NCBI RefSeq assembly: GCF_001422815.1
Contig: NZ_LMMP01000011.1
Coordinates: 63,193-127,192 of the forward strand
Source of the DNA: Methylobacterium sp. Leaf91
GTDB lineage: Bacteria; Pseudomonadota; Alphaproteobacteria; Rhizobiales; Beijerinckiaceae
DNA: 64,000 nucleotides
Direction of reading: 5' to 3'
Each line of letters starts with the position of its first letter. The first letter of the stretch is position 1. Made by a program: the position numbers and the translations under genes. The notes beneath the pieces were generated by a model. That model saw only the letters and a list, made by a program, of their open reading frames with translations, ran no database searches and had not been told where the DNA came from. Below, piece by piece: positions 36,530 to 48,487 of the stretch.

Positions 36530-39500
36530 TCACTCGTCATCGTCCATCATCGACGAGGACATGGAGATCGACCCCATGCTGGACGGCGCGGTTTCCATCA
36601 GGATCTCGCGTTTGCCGGCGTGGTTGGCTTGGCCCACGATGCCCTCGACCTCCATCCGCTCCATGATCGAGGCGGCGCGGTTGTAGCCGATCTGCAGGCG
36701 GCGCTGGATGTAGCTGGTAGAGGCCTTGCGGTCCCGCATCACCACCTGCACCGCCTGGTCGTAGAGGTCGGCCCCCGCATCGATCCCGCCGCCCGCATAG
36801 GCGCCGGCATCGAAGATCGGCGCGTCGATCTCCTCGGCCTCGGCGGCCGCCGCCTTGTCGGCCTTAGAGGCCTTGGCCGGCTTCTCCTCGGGCGGGTTCT
36901 CGTCCACGGTGACGGCTTCGAGATAGGACGGCCGGCCCTGGCGCTTGAGATGGGCGACCACGCTCTCGACTTCCGAATCCGAGCAGAACGGGCCGTGGAC
37001 GCGGGTGGTACGGCCACCACCCGCCATGAACAGCATGTCGCCCTGGCCCAGCAGCTGCTCGGCGCCCATCTCGCCGAGGATCGTCCGGCTGTCGATCTTC
37101 GAGGTGACCTGGAAGGAGATCCGGGTCGGGAAGTTCGCCTTGATCGTGCCGGTGATGACGTCCACCGAGGGACGCTGCGTCGCCATGATGAGGTGGATGC
37201 CGGCTGCGCGCGCCATCTGCGCGAGACGCTGGATCGCGCCTTCGATGTCCTTGCCGGCCACCATCATCAGGTCGGCCATCTCGTCGACCACGATGACGAT
37301 GTAGGGTAGGGCCGAGAGGTCCATCTCCTCCGTCTCGAACACCGCCTGGCCGGTCTCGCGGTTGAAGCCGGTATGGATCTCGCGAGTGATGATCTCGCCC
37401 TTGGCCCGCGCTTCCGCCATCCGGGCATTGTAGCCGTCGATGTTGCGGACCGCGATCTTGGACATCTTCTTGTAGCGCTCTTCCATCTCGCGCACGGCCC
37501 ATTTGAGGGCGATGACCGCCTTCTTCGGGTCGGTGACGACGGGGGAGAGCAGGTGCGGGATGCCGTCATAGCGCTCTTCCATCTCGCGCACGGCCCATTT
37601 GAGGGCGATGACCGCCTTCTTCGGGTCGGTGACGACGGGGGAGAGCAGGTGCGGGATGCCGTCATAAACCGACAGTTCCAGCATCTTCGGGTCGACCATG
37701 ATCAGGCGGCACTCTTCCGGCTTCATCCGGTAGAGGAGCGACAGGATCATGGTGTTGATCGCCACCGACTTGCCCGAGCCGGTGGTGCCGGCCACCAGCA
37801 GGTGGGGCATCTTGGCGAGATCGGCGATGATCGGTTCGCCGCCGATGTTCTTGCCGAGGCACAAAGCGAGCTTGTGCTTGCTGATGCAGAAATCGGCCGA
37901 GGACAACAGCTCGCGCAGGTAGACGGTCTCGCGGGTCTCGTTGGGCAGTTCGATGCCGATGACGTTACGGCCGGGCACCACCGCCACGCGGGCCGAAACA
38001 GCCGACATGGAGCGGGCGATGTCGTCCGAGAGGCCGATGACGCGGCTCGACTTGGTGCCGGGGGCCGGCTCCAGTTCGTACAGCGTCACGACAGGGCCGG
38101 GGCGCACGGCGAGGATGTCGCCGCGCACGCCGAAATCCTGCACCGTTTGCTGGAGGTTCAGCGCGTTCTGCTCCAGCACGTCGGCATCGACCTCCTCGGT
38201 GCCGGTCACCGGCGGCTCGGCCAGCAATTCCAGCGAGGGGTGCTCGTAATCCTCGTTCTCCACCAGCGACATCGGCGTATGCCGGCCGGCCGGGATCAGT
38301 GTGGCGCGGGGCTCGGGGAAGATCGCGCGCGACGGAGACGGGGCGGGCGGCGGAGCCGGCAGGGCGAGGACGGGAGCCGGGGCTTCCTCCATCTCGACCG
38401 GTGCGGCGGCTTCGGGGACGGCTGGCGCTTCCGCCACCTGAGGCTCGGGCTCCGGAGCCGGGGCGGCGGCCTTAGGGTTGCGCAGCAGGACCGGGCGCGG
38501 CGGCAGTGGCGTGAAGACCGGAGCGGCCCTGGCAGGGGAGGGGGCCTGCATCGGAGTGGCTTGCGCGAAGGAGGCGTCCATGACGGGAGCTTCCGCGACG
38601 GGGGGCTGCATCACCGGAGCTTGCATGACGGGAGCTTGCGCCACCGGGGCGGCGGGCATGCGGGCCGGGCGGATCGCCGCGCGGGCGGCCATGGCGGAGA
38701 CGGCAACCGAACGCTGGGGAGCCGGCCCGGTCTGCTCGATGACGAGAGCCAGGGTGGCCGCCTCGGCGACCTCGGCGACGCGGTCCTCGTGGCTCGGCTC
38801 GTCCCGGACGGGCGCGGACTGGCCATAGTCTTGGCCGTTATCCTGGCCATTGGCGGGCAGGGGCGCGCCGCCGCGGTCGAACCGCATCAGCCGGTCGAGG
38901 ACGTAGACGGGGCTGGGCGGCAGCGGGCGCAGGAGCGAGATGTCCACGGGCGGCGAGACCATGAAGGGTGAGGTCTCGTCCTCCTGCGCGCTGACCGGAG
39001 CGAGATCCGGCACCGGAGAAACCGCTGGCACCGGAGACATCTCCGGCACGGGAGAAACTTCCGGCACGGCCTGAGCCACAGCCTCATCGGAATCGGCCTG
39101 GATCGCCGACCATGTCTCGACGGCGGTCGAATCCTCGCCATCGAACCAGGCGCGCATGGCGGCCCAATCCGGAACCTCGGTCCAATCGCGGTCGACGGGC
39201 AGCGGCGCCGGCTCGGCGGCGGCCACCGGCTCGCTCACCGATGCGGGGATCGGAAGGGGCTCATCGACGATGGCGGCGAGGACGGCCTGCGGGCGACGAT
39301 CGGGCGAGCGGAAGAAGCGCACGCCGGGCGGCGGGGTATAGGGCTGGCGCCACAGGGGCTGCGGCGGCTCAGGGGGGATCGCGGCGAGAAGCGCGGCCTC
39401 GGCCGCCTCCTGGGCGGCACGTTCCGCTTCCGCGGCGGCGAGGGCGGCGCGTTCGGCGGCCTGCCGTGCTTCGTCCTCGGCCTGCCGCGCGGCGCGGACC

Positions 39501-40078
39501 TGCTCCTCCTGCGCCAGGCGCTCGGCATCGAGCGCCCGCTGGCGACGCTCCTGCAGCACCGGATCCGGAGTGCGGGTGTAGCGTACCGCCGGGGCATCCT
39601 GCTCGGGCGCGGAATGGGCCGGCGCGTCGTAGCCCTCCGGGGTGATGGAGGCGGGACGACGCGGCGAACGGATCAGCACGCGCGGGCTCGATGCGCCGTG
39701 GTCGATCCGGCTCTCGCCGGTCGAGTCCATGGCCGCGATGCCCGAGGAGCGGGCGAGATCGGTTGTGGCGCGGTCGTCGAAGACGTGGTCCGGCCAGGCC
39801 TGCGCCTCGGCCCATTTGCCCTGCTCCAACCAAGGCTGGGCCTGGGGAGCAGGGGCGTCGTGCACCATGTCCCGGGGGGCCGTGAGCCAGGATTGCGCCG
39901 GGCGCGGCGAGACCAGGCTCGGGCGCTGGGGCGGTCCGGCGAGGCGCCGGGTCAGGCTTGCGCGCAGGCTGATCAGCCTGTGCGCGAGGGCGCCCAAGGT
40001 CAGGCCGGGGCGGTCACCACCGCGTCCGGGCCGAGAGGGATCACGATGAGAATAGGGAGGCCGTCCCGATGCGCGCAT
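36530..40078 (-). CDS. ftsK: FtsK/SpoIIIE-type DNA translocase with internal duplication
   Basis: Septal DNA pump, 1182 residues. The first ~520 residues are Pro/Ala/Arg-rich with a coiled-coil stretch ([21 protein letters not shown]) and, unusually, no four-helix membrane domain. The motor follows: [20 protein letters not shown], Walker [34 protein letters not shown], Walker B-like [13 protein letters not shown], then the C-terminal gamma winged helix ([25 protein letters not shown]). Between Walker A and B a 32-residue block (residues 805-836) is repeated exactly at 837-868. The ATG at 40078 was chosen over 40141 from sequence context. It could be a second, soluble paralogue of a membrane-bound FtsK elsewhere. 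Confidence 0.9.
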   Translation of the reverse strand: MRASGRPPYSHRDPSRPGRGGDRPGLTLGALAHRLISLRASLTRRLAGPPQRPSLVSPRPAQSWLTAPRDMVHDAPAPQAQPWLEQGKWAEAQAWPDHVFDDRATTDLARSSGIAAMDSTGESRIDHGASSPRVLIRSPRRPASITPEGYDAPAHSAPEQDAPAVRYTRTPDPVLQERRQRALDAERLAQEEQVRAARQAEDEARQAAERAALAAAEAERAAQEAAEAALLAAIPPEPPQPLWRQPYTPPPGVRFFRSPDRRPQAVLAAIVDEPLPIPASVSEPVAAAEPAPLPVDRDWTEVPDWAAMRAWFDGEDSTAVETWSAIQADSDEAVAQAVPEVSPVPEMSPVPAVSPVPDLAPVSAQEDETSPFMVSPPVDISLLRPLPPSPVYVLDRLMRFDRGGAPLPANGQDNGQDYGQSAPVRDEPSHEDRVAEVAEAATLALVIEQTGPAPQRSVAVSAMAARAAIRPARMPAAPVAQAPVMQAPVMQPPVAEAPVMDASFAQATPMQAPSPARAAPVFTPLPPRPVLLRNPKAAAPAPEPEPQVAEAPAVPEAAAPVEMEEAPAPVLALPAPPPAPSPSRAIFPEPRATLIPAGRHTPMSLVENEDYEHPSLELLAEPPVTGTEEVDADVLEQNALNLQQTVQDFGVRGDILAVRPGPVVTLYELEPAPGTKSSRVIGLSDDIARSMSAVSARVAVVPGRNVIGIELPNETRETVYLRELLSSADFCISKHKLALCLGKNIGGEPIIADLAKMPHLLVAGTTGSGKSVAINTMILSLLYRMKPEECRLIMVDPKMLELSVYDGIPHLLSPVVTDPKKAVIALKWAVREMEERYDGIPHLLSPVVTDPKKAVIALKWAVREMEERYKKMSKIAVRNIDGYNARMAEARAKGEIITREIHTGFNRETGQAVFETEEMDLSALPYIVIVVDEMADLMMVAGKDIEGAIQRLAQMARAAGIHLIMATQRPSVDVITGTIKANFPTRISFQVTSKIDSRTILGEMGAEQLLGQGDMLFMAGGGRTTRVHGPFCSDSEVESVVAHLKRQGRPSYLEAVTVDENPPEEKPAKASKADKAAAAEAEEIDAPIFDAGAYAGGGIDAGADLYDQAVQVVMRDRKASTSYIQRRLQIGYNRAASIMERMEVEGIVGQANHAGKREILMETAPSSMGSISMSSSMMDDDE
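37475..37666 (-). repeat. Perfect 96-bp tandem duplication inside ftsK
   Basis: Bases 37475-37570 and 37571-37666 are identical over all 96 positions. The duplication keeps the frame and repeats 32 codons (from YDGIPHLL to REMEER) in the motor domain. Confidence 0.97.
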
Positions 40079-40364
40079 GATGCTCTGAATTGACTCGTAG
40101 GGTACCGGTCCGCGTCCTCGACAGGAGCGGTTCTTCCCCAAGCTAGGGCCAACGTCGTTAACAGACGCTTGCCCGTATCCCGCGAAGTGTCGGATTGCCG
40201 AGGGAACGCGACGCCGCCTCCCCCTGGAGCCCCGGCGCGTAACCGGTTAGGTTAGGGAACCCAATGAAGCGCTTCGGATCACACGGGTTTCCTTCGGCGA
40301 CCCTGCCGGTCCGTCCCCGCGCCATGCAGATAGTGCGTCACACTCGCTAGAGGCCCCCTGCCCC

Positions 40365-42422
<2,058 letters not shown>

Positions 42423-42488
42423 TCGACATAGTCCGGTCCGATTATGGCACTATCGGCTGAGTCGGGGTGGCCAGTCGGAGACCGACCG

Positions 42489-42716
42489 ATGCAAAGCTAC
42501 AACGTGTTCTGCCTGAAGTCCGTCAGCGGCCTGTGCTGCGCGGTACCGGAGTGCCGTGCCGTTCCGAGCTTTCTGAGCGCACGGAACTGGGCGTTCAGCG
42601 GCCGCCTGCGCGACGAAGCCGAGGCCCCGGCCGATTTCGACGAGCGGGCCGCGACCACTGCGGTGCGCTTCAACGGCTTCTACCTGTTCGAGACCATGGA
42701 CCGGCGCTTCAACTGA
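42489..42716 (+). CDS. Small hypothetical protein
   Basis: A 75-residue protein with four cysteines near the start (FCLKSVSGLCCAVPEC), which suggests a metal site or disulfides, and a C-terminus VRFNGFYLFETMDRRFN. The ATG at 42489 has a weak GGAGA upstream. No family recognised. It lies just after nadE and before the PilZ gene. Confidence 0.55.
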   Translation: MQSYNVFCLKSVSGLCCAVPECRAVPSFLSARNWAFSGRLRDEAEAPADFDERAATTAVRFNGFYLFETMDRRFN

Positions 42717-42808
42717 GCGGGTGCGCCCTCGCCGCGGCGATCATTCCTTAAGGGGCCCCATGCGAGTGTCCCGCCGGTCGCACCAAGCGGAGCCGGAGAC
42801 CGGCCGTC

Positions 42809-43204
42809 ATGTCGGACAATCGCAAGGAAGCGCGGCAGAGGACGTTCCTCAAGGGCCGCATCATCTTCAACAACGGCGCGTCGAGCATGGATTGCCTCGT
42901 CCGCGATATGTCCGCGACCGGTGCGCGCCTCGCGCTGACGGAGACCGCGACCCTTCCGGAGATGTTCGACCTCTTCATCCCCCAGAAAGAGCGGACCTAT
43001 AAGGCGAACCTGCGCTGGCGCCGCGCCGATGGCATCGGTGTCGCCTTCGCGGACGAGACCACGGCCGCCACTCCGGTTCCGCCGCCCCAGGACGATCCGG
43101 CCGCGATGCTGGCCCTGATCCGTCGCATCGCCGAACTCGAAGCCGAGAACGCCGCCTTGCGCCGGCTGATCGCCGCGACGCCGGCGCCTGCCAGCGTCGC
43201 CTGA
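42809..43204 (+). CDS. PilZ domain protein
   Basis: A 131-residue cytosolic protein with a PilZ c-di-GMP-binding domain: the RxxxR motif in NRKEARQRTFLKG and the (D/N)xSxxG motif in VRDMSATGARL. After the domain, a Pro-rich linker leads to a short coiled coil (IRRIAELEAENAALRRL, residues ~103-119) that may dimerise it. Both motifs look intact, so it should bind c-di-GMP. Its target is unknown. Confidence 0.9.
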   Translation: MSDNRKEARQRTFLKGRIIFNNGASSMDCLVRDMSATGARLALTETATLPEMFDLFIPQKERTYKANLRWRRADGIGVAFADETTAATPVPPPQDDPAAMLALIRRIAELEAENAALRRLIAATPAPASVA

Positions 43205-43208
43205 TCGT

Positions 43209-43655
43209 TCACGCCGCGTCGAGGGCCGCCCGGATCTGCGCCGCGTGGATGCCGAGAAGATCGCTGTCGGCCATCCCCCCCGTATGCCGGCCCAGCGCCA
43301 CGCCGTCGAAGCGCGGCACGATGTGGATGTGGAGGTGGAACACCGTCTGTCCGCCGGCGGGCTCGTTGTACTGGAAGACCGTCAGGCCATCGGCCGCGAA
43401 GGCCGTCTTCACCGCGCGGGCGACGCGTTGCACGGTGGCAATGGTCGCGGCCAGCGATGCGGGATCCGCATCGAGCAGGCCGCGCGCCGGGGCCTTGGGG
43501 ATGACCAGAGTATGGCCCGGCCCCTGGGGCATCACATCCATGAAGGCGAGGGTGTGCTCGTCCTCGTAGACCTTGTGGGCGGGAATTTCGCCCCGCAGGA
43601 TCTTGGCGAAGACGTTGTCGGGATCATACTGCGCAGCTTCGACGTTTGAGGGCAT
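43209..43655 (-). CDS. HIT family protein (Hint-like hydrolase)
   Basis: A 148-residue histidine-triad protein that hydrolyses nucleotide-conjugates such as AMP-lysine. The triad FHLHIHIVPR lies near residue 113, with NVFAKILRGEIPAHKVYEDEH at the N-terminus. The ATG at 43655 fits the family start. Divergent from the CDF transporter gene. Confidence 0.9.
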   Translation of the reverse strand: MPSNVEAAQYDPDNVFAKILRGEIPAHKVYEDEHTLAFMDVMPQGPGHTLVIPKAPARGLLDADPASLAATIATVQRVARAVKTAFAADGLTVFQYNEPAGGQTVFHLHIHIVPRFDGVALGRHTGGMADSDLLGIHAAQIRAALDAA

Positions 43656-43768
43656 GGGCCGGTCTCCATCGCGGATGTGCGTCTGCGGTTTTCCGGCCGG
43701 ACCTTGCACAGACTGGCCCCCGGCGTCCACGGCGAGGGGATCGTCCCTTCGATGAGAGTTTCGCCGGC

Positions 43769-44713
43769 ATGGCGCATGAGAGCAACGGCGCGATCTACAC
43801 CGCCGCAGGGGCCAACCTCGCCATCGCGGCGGCGAAGTTCGTGGGCGCCTTCTTCACCGGTTCCTCGGCCATGCTGGCGGAGGGCGTGCATTCGCTGGTG
43901 GACACCGCCAACCAGATCCTCCTCCTCGTCGGCCTGTCGCGGGCCAAGAAACCGGCCGATGCGCGCTTTCCCTTCGGCTATGGGCGCGAGGTCTATTTCT
44001 ACGCCTTCATCGTCGCGCTGTTCATCTTCCTCGGCGGCGGCGCCTTCGCGGTCTACGAGGGCATCCACAAGATCCACTACCCGGAGGCCTCTGCCGACGC
44101 GGTGATCTTCGGCCGCACCATTCCGGGCTTCTGGGTCAACCTCTCGATCCTCGGCTTCGCGGTGCTGGCCGAGGGCTATTCCTGCGCCGTCGCCCTCAAG
44201 GCGTTCTGGGCCGAGAAGGGCGATCGGGAGGCGATCACCGCGATCCGCCGGAGCAAGGATCCAGCCCTGTTCACGGTCCTGATCGAAGATGTCGCCGCTC
44301 TTCTCGGTCTGACGGTCGCGCTGGCAGGCGTGATCCTCGCCGAATGGCTGCAGATGCCCGCCCTCGACGGCTGGTCGTCCATCGGCATCGGCGCGATCCT
44401 GATCGGGATGGCGCTGTTCCTGATGATCGAGACGCACGGCCTCCTCGTCGGCGAGGCGGCCGCCCCCGAGACCGTGGCGGCGATCGAGGAGACGGTGCGG
44501 ACGGAGCCCGGCGTCCGCCACGTCAACGCGGTGCTGACCCAGCATCTCGGCCCCTCCGACATCCTGGTGAATGTCAGCCTCGACATGGAGGACGACCTCA
44601 AGGCCGGCGAGGTCGAGGCGATGGTCGGCCGCCTCGATGCCCGGCTGAAGGCGCGCAATCCTGCGGTGAAACGCGTCTTCATCGAGATCCAGGCGAAGGA
44701 CTCCGCCGCCTGA
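43769..44713 (+). CDS. Cation diffusion facilitator family transporter
   Basis: Divalent metal/H+ antiporter of 314 residues with about six helices. The first metal site is in AEGVHSLVDTANQ (HX3D), the second helix pair contains LIEDVAALLGLTVAL where the usual His is replaced by Glu, and FPFGYGREVYFYAF is characteristic. The C-terminal cytosolic domain (VRHVNAVLTQHLGPSDILVNVSLDM) is intact. The likely ion is Zn2+ or Fe2+/Mn2+, not resolved. Alone between two minus-strand genes. Confidence 0.88.
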   Translation: MAHESNGAIYTAAGANLAIAAAKFVGAFFTGSSAMLAEGVHSLVDTANQILLLVGLSRAKKPADARFPFGYGREVYFYAFIVALFIFLGGGAFAVYEGIHKIHYPEASADAVIFGRTIPGFWVNLSILGFAVLAEGYSCAVALKAFWAEKGDREAITAIRRSKDPALFTVLIEDVAALLGLTVALAGVILAEWLQMPALDGWSSIGIGAILIGMALFLMIETHGLLVGEAAAPETVAAIEETVRTEPGVRHVNAVLTQHLGPSDILVNVSLDMEDDLKAGEVEAMVGRLDARLKARNPAVKRVFIEIQAKDSAA

Positions 44714-44716
44714 AGC

Positions 44717-45205
44717 TCAGTGTCCGGCCAGGGCCTTCGCGATGTCGCCTTCGAGATCCGCGGGCTTGGCGGTGGGTGGGTAGCGGCCGATGACCTTACC
44801 GTCGCGGCCGACGAGGAACTTGGTGAAGTTCCATTTGATGCCCTTGGTGCCGAGGAGGCCGGGCTTCTCCTGTTTCAGATGGGCGAAGATCGGGTCGGTG
44901 CCGGCCCCGTTCACCTCCACCTTGGCGAGGATTGGAAAGCTGACATCGTAGGTCAGGCTGCAGAACTGCGCGATCTCCCCGGCATCGCCCGGCTCCTGGG
45001 CGCCGAACTGGTTGCAGGGGAAACCGAGCACCACGAGCCCTTCCTCGCGGTGCTTACGCCAGAGCGCTTCCAGCCCCTCGTATTGCGGGGTGAAGCCGCA
45101 TTTCGAGGCGGTGTTGACCACGAGCACGACCTGCCCCCGGTGCCGGTCGAGGGGATAGGGCGTGCCGTCGGCGGCCTTGGGGGCGAAATCGAACAGGCTG
45201 GTCAT
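44717..45205 (-). CDS. Glutathione peroxidase
   Basis: Thiol peroxidase of 162 residues reducing hydroperoxides. NTASKCGFTPQYEGLE has the peroxidatic cysteine (Cys36), GFPCNQFGAQEPG the second cysteine and glutamine, and KWNFTKFLV the tryptophan. Cys replaces selenocysteine. Its start overlaps the stop of the M20 gene (ATGA), making it the third gene of an overlapping minus-strand unit. Confidence 0.93.
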   Translation of the reverse strand: MTSLFDFAPKAADGTPYPLDRHRGQVVLVVNTASKCGFTPQYEGLEALWRKHREEGLVVLGFPCNQFGAQEPGDAGEIAQFCSLTYDVSFPILAKVEVNGAGTDPIFAHLKQEKPGLLGTKGIKWNFTKFLVGRDGKVIGRYPPTAKPADLEGDIAKALAGH

Positions 45206-46362
45206 GCGGCGGTGCGCTTCTCGACGAGGCGGGCGAGGTAGGAGCTGCCCAGGGGGATGATGCTGTCGTCGAAATCGAAGGCCGCGTTGTGCAGGCCGGG
45301 CCCCGGCGTCCCGCCGATCCAGGCATAGGCGCCCGGCACCACCATCAGCATATCGGCGAAATCCTCGCTGCCCATGCGCGGCACTGCGTCGTCGTCGACG
45401 CTCGCGGCCCCGAAGATCTCGCGGGCGATTTCGGCCGCCGCGGCGGCATGGGCGGCGCTGTTCTCCAGAACCGAGAACGTGTCGCGGATCTCCACCCCGA
45501 TCTCGACGCCGTGGGCGAGGGCGATGCCTTGCGCGACCTCGCGGATGCGGCGCGAGACGAGCGCGCGCACGCCGGCATCGAAGGTCCGCACCGTGCCGGC
45601 GAGATGGGCGCCCTCGGGAATGACGTTGTAGGCCGCGCCCGCATGGATCTGGGTCACCGAGAGCACCGCGCTCTTCAGCGGGTCGGCATTGCGCGAGACG
45701 ATGGATTGCAGCGCCTGGACCAGGGCAGAGGCCGCCACGATGGAATCGAGCCCGCGATGCGGTTCGGCCGCGTGGGCGCCGCGTCCGGTGATGCGGATAT
45801 CGAAGAAGTCCGCCGCCGCCATCATCGGCCCGGGGCGGATCTTGAGCTTGCCGTGCGGGCCGCTGGGGGTGTTGTGGAGCCCGTAGATCTCGTCACAGGG
45901 GAAGCGCTCGAACAACCCGTCGGCCAGCATGGCGCGGGCGCCGCCGAGCCCTTCCTCCGCCGGCTGGAACACGAACAGGGCGGTGCCGTCGAAATCCCGC
46001 GTCTCGGCGAGGTAGCGGGCCGCGCCGAGCAGCATGGTGGTGTGGCCGTCATGACCGCAGGCGTGCATCTTACCCGGAATGGTCGAGCGGTGAGGGAGGT
46101 TGGTCTCCTCCTCGATCGGCAGCGCATCCATCTCCGCCCGCAACCCGATACGGCGCCCCTTGGCCGAGCGCCCCTGCAGCACGCCGACCACGCCGGTACC
46201 GCCGAGCCCGCGATGGACCTCGATGCCGTAGCTCTGCAGCTGCTCGGCCACGAGGTTCGAGGTGCGCACCTCCTCGAAGCCGATCTCGGGATGGGCGTGG
46301 ATGTCCCGGCGGATCGCCGTGAGGTCGTCGGCGAAGGATCGGATACGGTCGATCGGGCTCAT
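45202..46362 (-). CDS. M20 family amidohydrolase (hippurate hydrolase-like)
   Basis: Metal-dependent amidohydrolase of 386 residues. IRRDIHAHPEIGFEE opens the family, MHACGHDGHTTMLLG and FQPAEEGLGGARAM supply metal ligands, and PRMGSEDFADML follows near the end. Members remove acyl groups from amino acids or conjugates such as hippurate or indole-3-acetyl amino acids. Its start overlaps the stop of the upstream acyltransferase-like gene (ATGA) and its stop the start of gpx. Substrate unknown. Confidence 0.9.
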   Translation of the reverse strand: MSPIDRIRSFADDLTAIRRDIHAHPEIGFEEVRTSNLVAEQLQSYGIEVHRGLGGTGVVGVLQGRSAKGRRIGLRAEMDALPIEEETNLPHRSTIPGKMHACGHDGHTTMLLGAARYLAETRDFDGTALFVFQPAEEGLGGARAMLADGLFERFPCDEIYGLHNTPSGPHGKLKIRPGPMMAAADFFDIRITGRGAHAAEPHRGLDSIVAASALVQALQSIVSRNADPLKSAVLSVTQIHAGAAYNVIPEGAHLAGTVRTFDAGVRALVSRRIREVAQGIALAHGVEIGVEIRDTFSVLENSAAHAAAAAEIAREIFGAASVDDDAVPRMGSEDFADMLMVVPGAYAWIGGTPGPGLHNAAFDFDDSIIPLGSSYLARLVEKRTAA

Positions 46363-47621
46363 CGGGTCTCCTCGTGATCGGACGGCTCGGGAGCGGGATT
46401 CGTGCCGTCCCGACGGAAGGGCGTCATCTCGCCGAGCACCGAGGCCGCCTCGACGACATGCTCGCGCTCGCGGCGGAGATAGTCGGCGATGGCCCGGCGC
46501 AGGGCGGGATCGGCGATGTCGTGCGCCGAATGCATCAGCACCGGGGCGTAGCCACGGGCGAGCTTGTGCTCTCCCTGCGCGCCGGCCTCGACGCGCTTGA
46601 GGCCGCGCCGGATCGCGAAATCGATGGCCTGATAGTAGCAGACCTCGAAATGCAGGAACGGGTGGTCCTCGTTGCAGCCCCAGTTCCGGCCATAGAGCGC
46701 GACGTCGCCGATGAGGTTGATCGCACCGGCGATGTAGCGTCCCTCGCGCTTGGCCATCACCAGCAGGACGCGCTCCGGCATGCGCTCGCCGAGCAGGCCG
46801 AAGAACGTGCGGTTGAGATAGGGCCGGCCCCATTTGCGCGCGCCGGTATCCGAGTAGAACTCGTAGAACGCATCCCAATGCGCCGGGGTCAGGTCGGCCC
46901 CGGTGATGTGCTCGATGGTGATGCCCTGGCTCAGGGCGTCGCGGCGCTCGCGCCGGATCGCCTTGCGCTTGCGCGAGGCCAGGGCACTGAGGAAATCCTC
47001 GAACCCTGCATAGCCCTCGTTGGACCAGTGAAACTGCTGGTCGACCCGCTGGAGCATACCGACCTCCCCGGCCTGCTCCCACTCGCGCTCGCGCATGAAG
47101 GTGACGTGGATCGAAGAGGCCTTGGTCTCCGCCCGGAGGGCACGCAATCCGGCGATGAGGGCGGAGGCGGCCTCGTCCACATCCTGCCCCGGGGCGATCA
47201 GGAAGCGCGGGCCGGTGACGGGCGTGAACGGTACGCTGACCTGGAGCTTGGGATAATAGGCGCCACCGGCCCGCTCATAGGCGTCGGCCCAGCCATGGTC
47301 GAACACGTACTCGCCCTGGCTGTGGGATTTCAGATAGCACGGTGCGACCCCGACGAGTTCTCCCTCACGCTCCACCGCCACATGGAGCGGCAGCCAGCCG
47401 GTCTTGCGCGAGACGCAGCCGGAATCTTCCAGTGCCGACAGGAAGGCATGGGAGACGAACGGATTGTGGGTCTCGTCGCCCGCCGACAGGGTCTCGGGCG
47501 ACGTGGCGCAGGCATCCCATTGCGCAGCGGGGATCTGGGCGAGGCCCGTGATGGCGCGGACCTGCAGCATCGGCGCAGGGTCCAGCGCATCCTCTGATGC
47601 CGGTCCGGTCTTTTCCATCAC
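46359..47621 (-). CDS. GNAT/FemAB-like acyltransferase (DUF482 family)
   Basis: A 420-residue protein of the DUF482/FemAB-like group. It contains NPFVSHAFLSALEDSG, GVAPCYLKSHSQGEYVFDHGWA, a central FHWSNEGYAGFEDFLSALASRKRK and the C-terminal CYYQAIDFAIRRGLKRVEAG with LARGY. The fold places it among N-acyltransferases that may modify peptidoglycan or other amines; this is not shown by sequence. First of three overlapping genes with M20 and gpx. The start may be 47621 or 47618. Confidence 0.85.
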   Translation of the reverse strand: MMEKTGPASEDALDPAPMLQVRAITGLAQIPAAQWDACATSPETLSAGDETHNPFVSHAFLSALEDSGCVSRKTGWLPLHVAVEREGELVGVAPCYLKSHSQGEYVFDHGWADAYERAGGAYYPKLQVSVPFTPVTGPRFLIAPGQDVDEAASALIAGLRALRAETKASSIHVTFMREREWEQAGEVGMLQRVDQQFHWSNEGYAGFEDFLSALASRKRKAIRRERRDALSQGITIEHITGADLTPAHWDAFYEFYSDTGARKWGRPYLNRTFFGLLGERMPERVLLVMAKREGRYIAGAINLIGDVALYGRNWGCNEDHPFLHFEVCYYQAIDFAIRRGLKRVEAGAQGEHKLARGYAPVLMHSAHDIADPALRRAIADYLRREREHVVEAASVLGEMTPFRRDGTNPAPEPSDHEETR

Positions 47622-47728
47622 CGCAATCTAACCCTGCCGGGCGAGGGCACAAGCGCGAGTGACGAGCACGGCCGTCGCAGGCCCGCGGTTTCGGCGGGCC
47701 AACAACGATCCATCGCCGTCCCGGGCGA

Positions 47729-48487
47729 TTACGGCCTGAACCCCTCGAACACCATCTGGTCGGCATGCTCGTGCGCACGCTGGCGCTGGTCGGGGTTGCG
47801 CACCGTCCAGGTCATCACCGGCATCCGGCCGAGATGGCGGCTGAGGAAGGTGGCAGCGCAGGGCAGGTCATCCACCCGCCAGGACAGGAAGTCGGGGCGG
47901 CTCGCCTCGAGATGGAGCAGATTGGCGAGCGAATGCCGCAGGCTCTCCGTCATCAGCGCATAGGCCGGATCGTCCTGGCTGGTCTCGCCCACGATCCCGC
48001 GCGGGATCCGAGGCGCGAGGCCGGCGAAGGCCTCGATCAGGGCCGGGTCGAAGGACTTCACCGCCACCGGCCCGTCATACTCCGCGACGATGGCGGCCAC
48101 GCGCTCGACCAGGCGAAGGTCGCCGGTAAAGCGCGACTTGACCTCGACCACGAGGGGCACCCGGCCGGCGATGGCCGCGAGGGTGCCGGGCAGGGTGGGG
48201 ATCGTCTCGGAGGAGCCGGCAACCGCCAGGGACCGGAGGGCGTCCGTCCGCGTCTCGGCCACGAGGGCGACGGCGCCGGTGAGGCGCCCCAACGCCTCGT
48301 CGTGGAACACCATGGCCTCGCCATCGGCGCTGATCTGCACGTCGCACTCGATCGCGTAGCCTCCGGCGATGGCGGCCCGCGCCGCCGCCAGGGTGTTCTC
48401 GGGGATGCCCCCCGCGCGGTCGTGCAAACCCCGATGGGCGATCGGCCTGGCCGTCAGCCAGGCAGGGGCGTTCGACCCCACCGTCAT
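47729..48487 (-). CDS. Glycerophosphodiester phosphodiesterase
   Basis: Cytosolic TIM-barrel enzyme of 252 residues that hydrolyses glycerophosphodiesters. IAHRGLHDRAGGIPENT carries the first His and Glu, ECDVQISADGEAMVFHDEALGRLTG the metal and second His, and VVEVKSRF the later glutamate. No signal peptide, so closer to UgpQ than GlpQ. Its start overlaps the stop of the RidA-family gene. Confidence 0.92.
   Translation of the reverse strand: MTVGSNAPAWLTARPIAHRGLHDRAGGIPENTLAAARAAIAGGYAIECDVQISADGEAMVFHDEALGRLTGAVALVAETRTDALRSLAVAGSSETIPTLPGTLAAIAGRVPLVVEVKSRFTGDLRLVERVAAIVAEYDGPVAVKSFDPALIEAFAGLAPRIPRGIVGETSQDDPAYALMTESLRHSLANLLHLEASRPDFLSWRVDDLPCAATFLSRHLGRMPVMTWTVRNPDQRQRAHEHADQMVFEGFRP

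Noticed and set aside
37475..37666. Tandem repeat considered as a CRISPR or VNTR
   Set aside because: Only two adjacent copies, no spacers, in frame within a gene.
37373..38971. A 532-codon plus-strand frame opposite ftsK
   Set aside because: Arg/Gly/His-rich antisense composition, no domain, no ribosome site; a product of high GC at third codon positions of ftsK.
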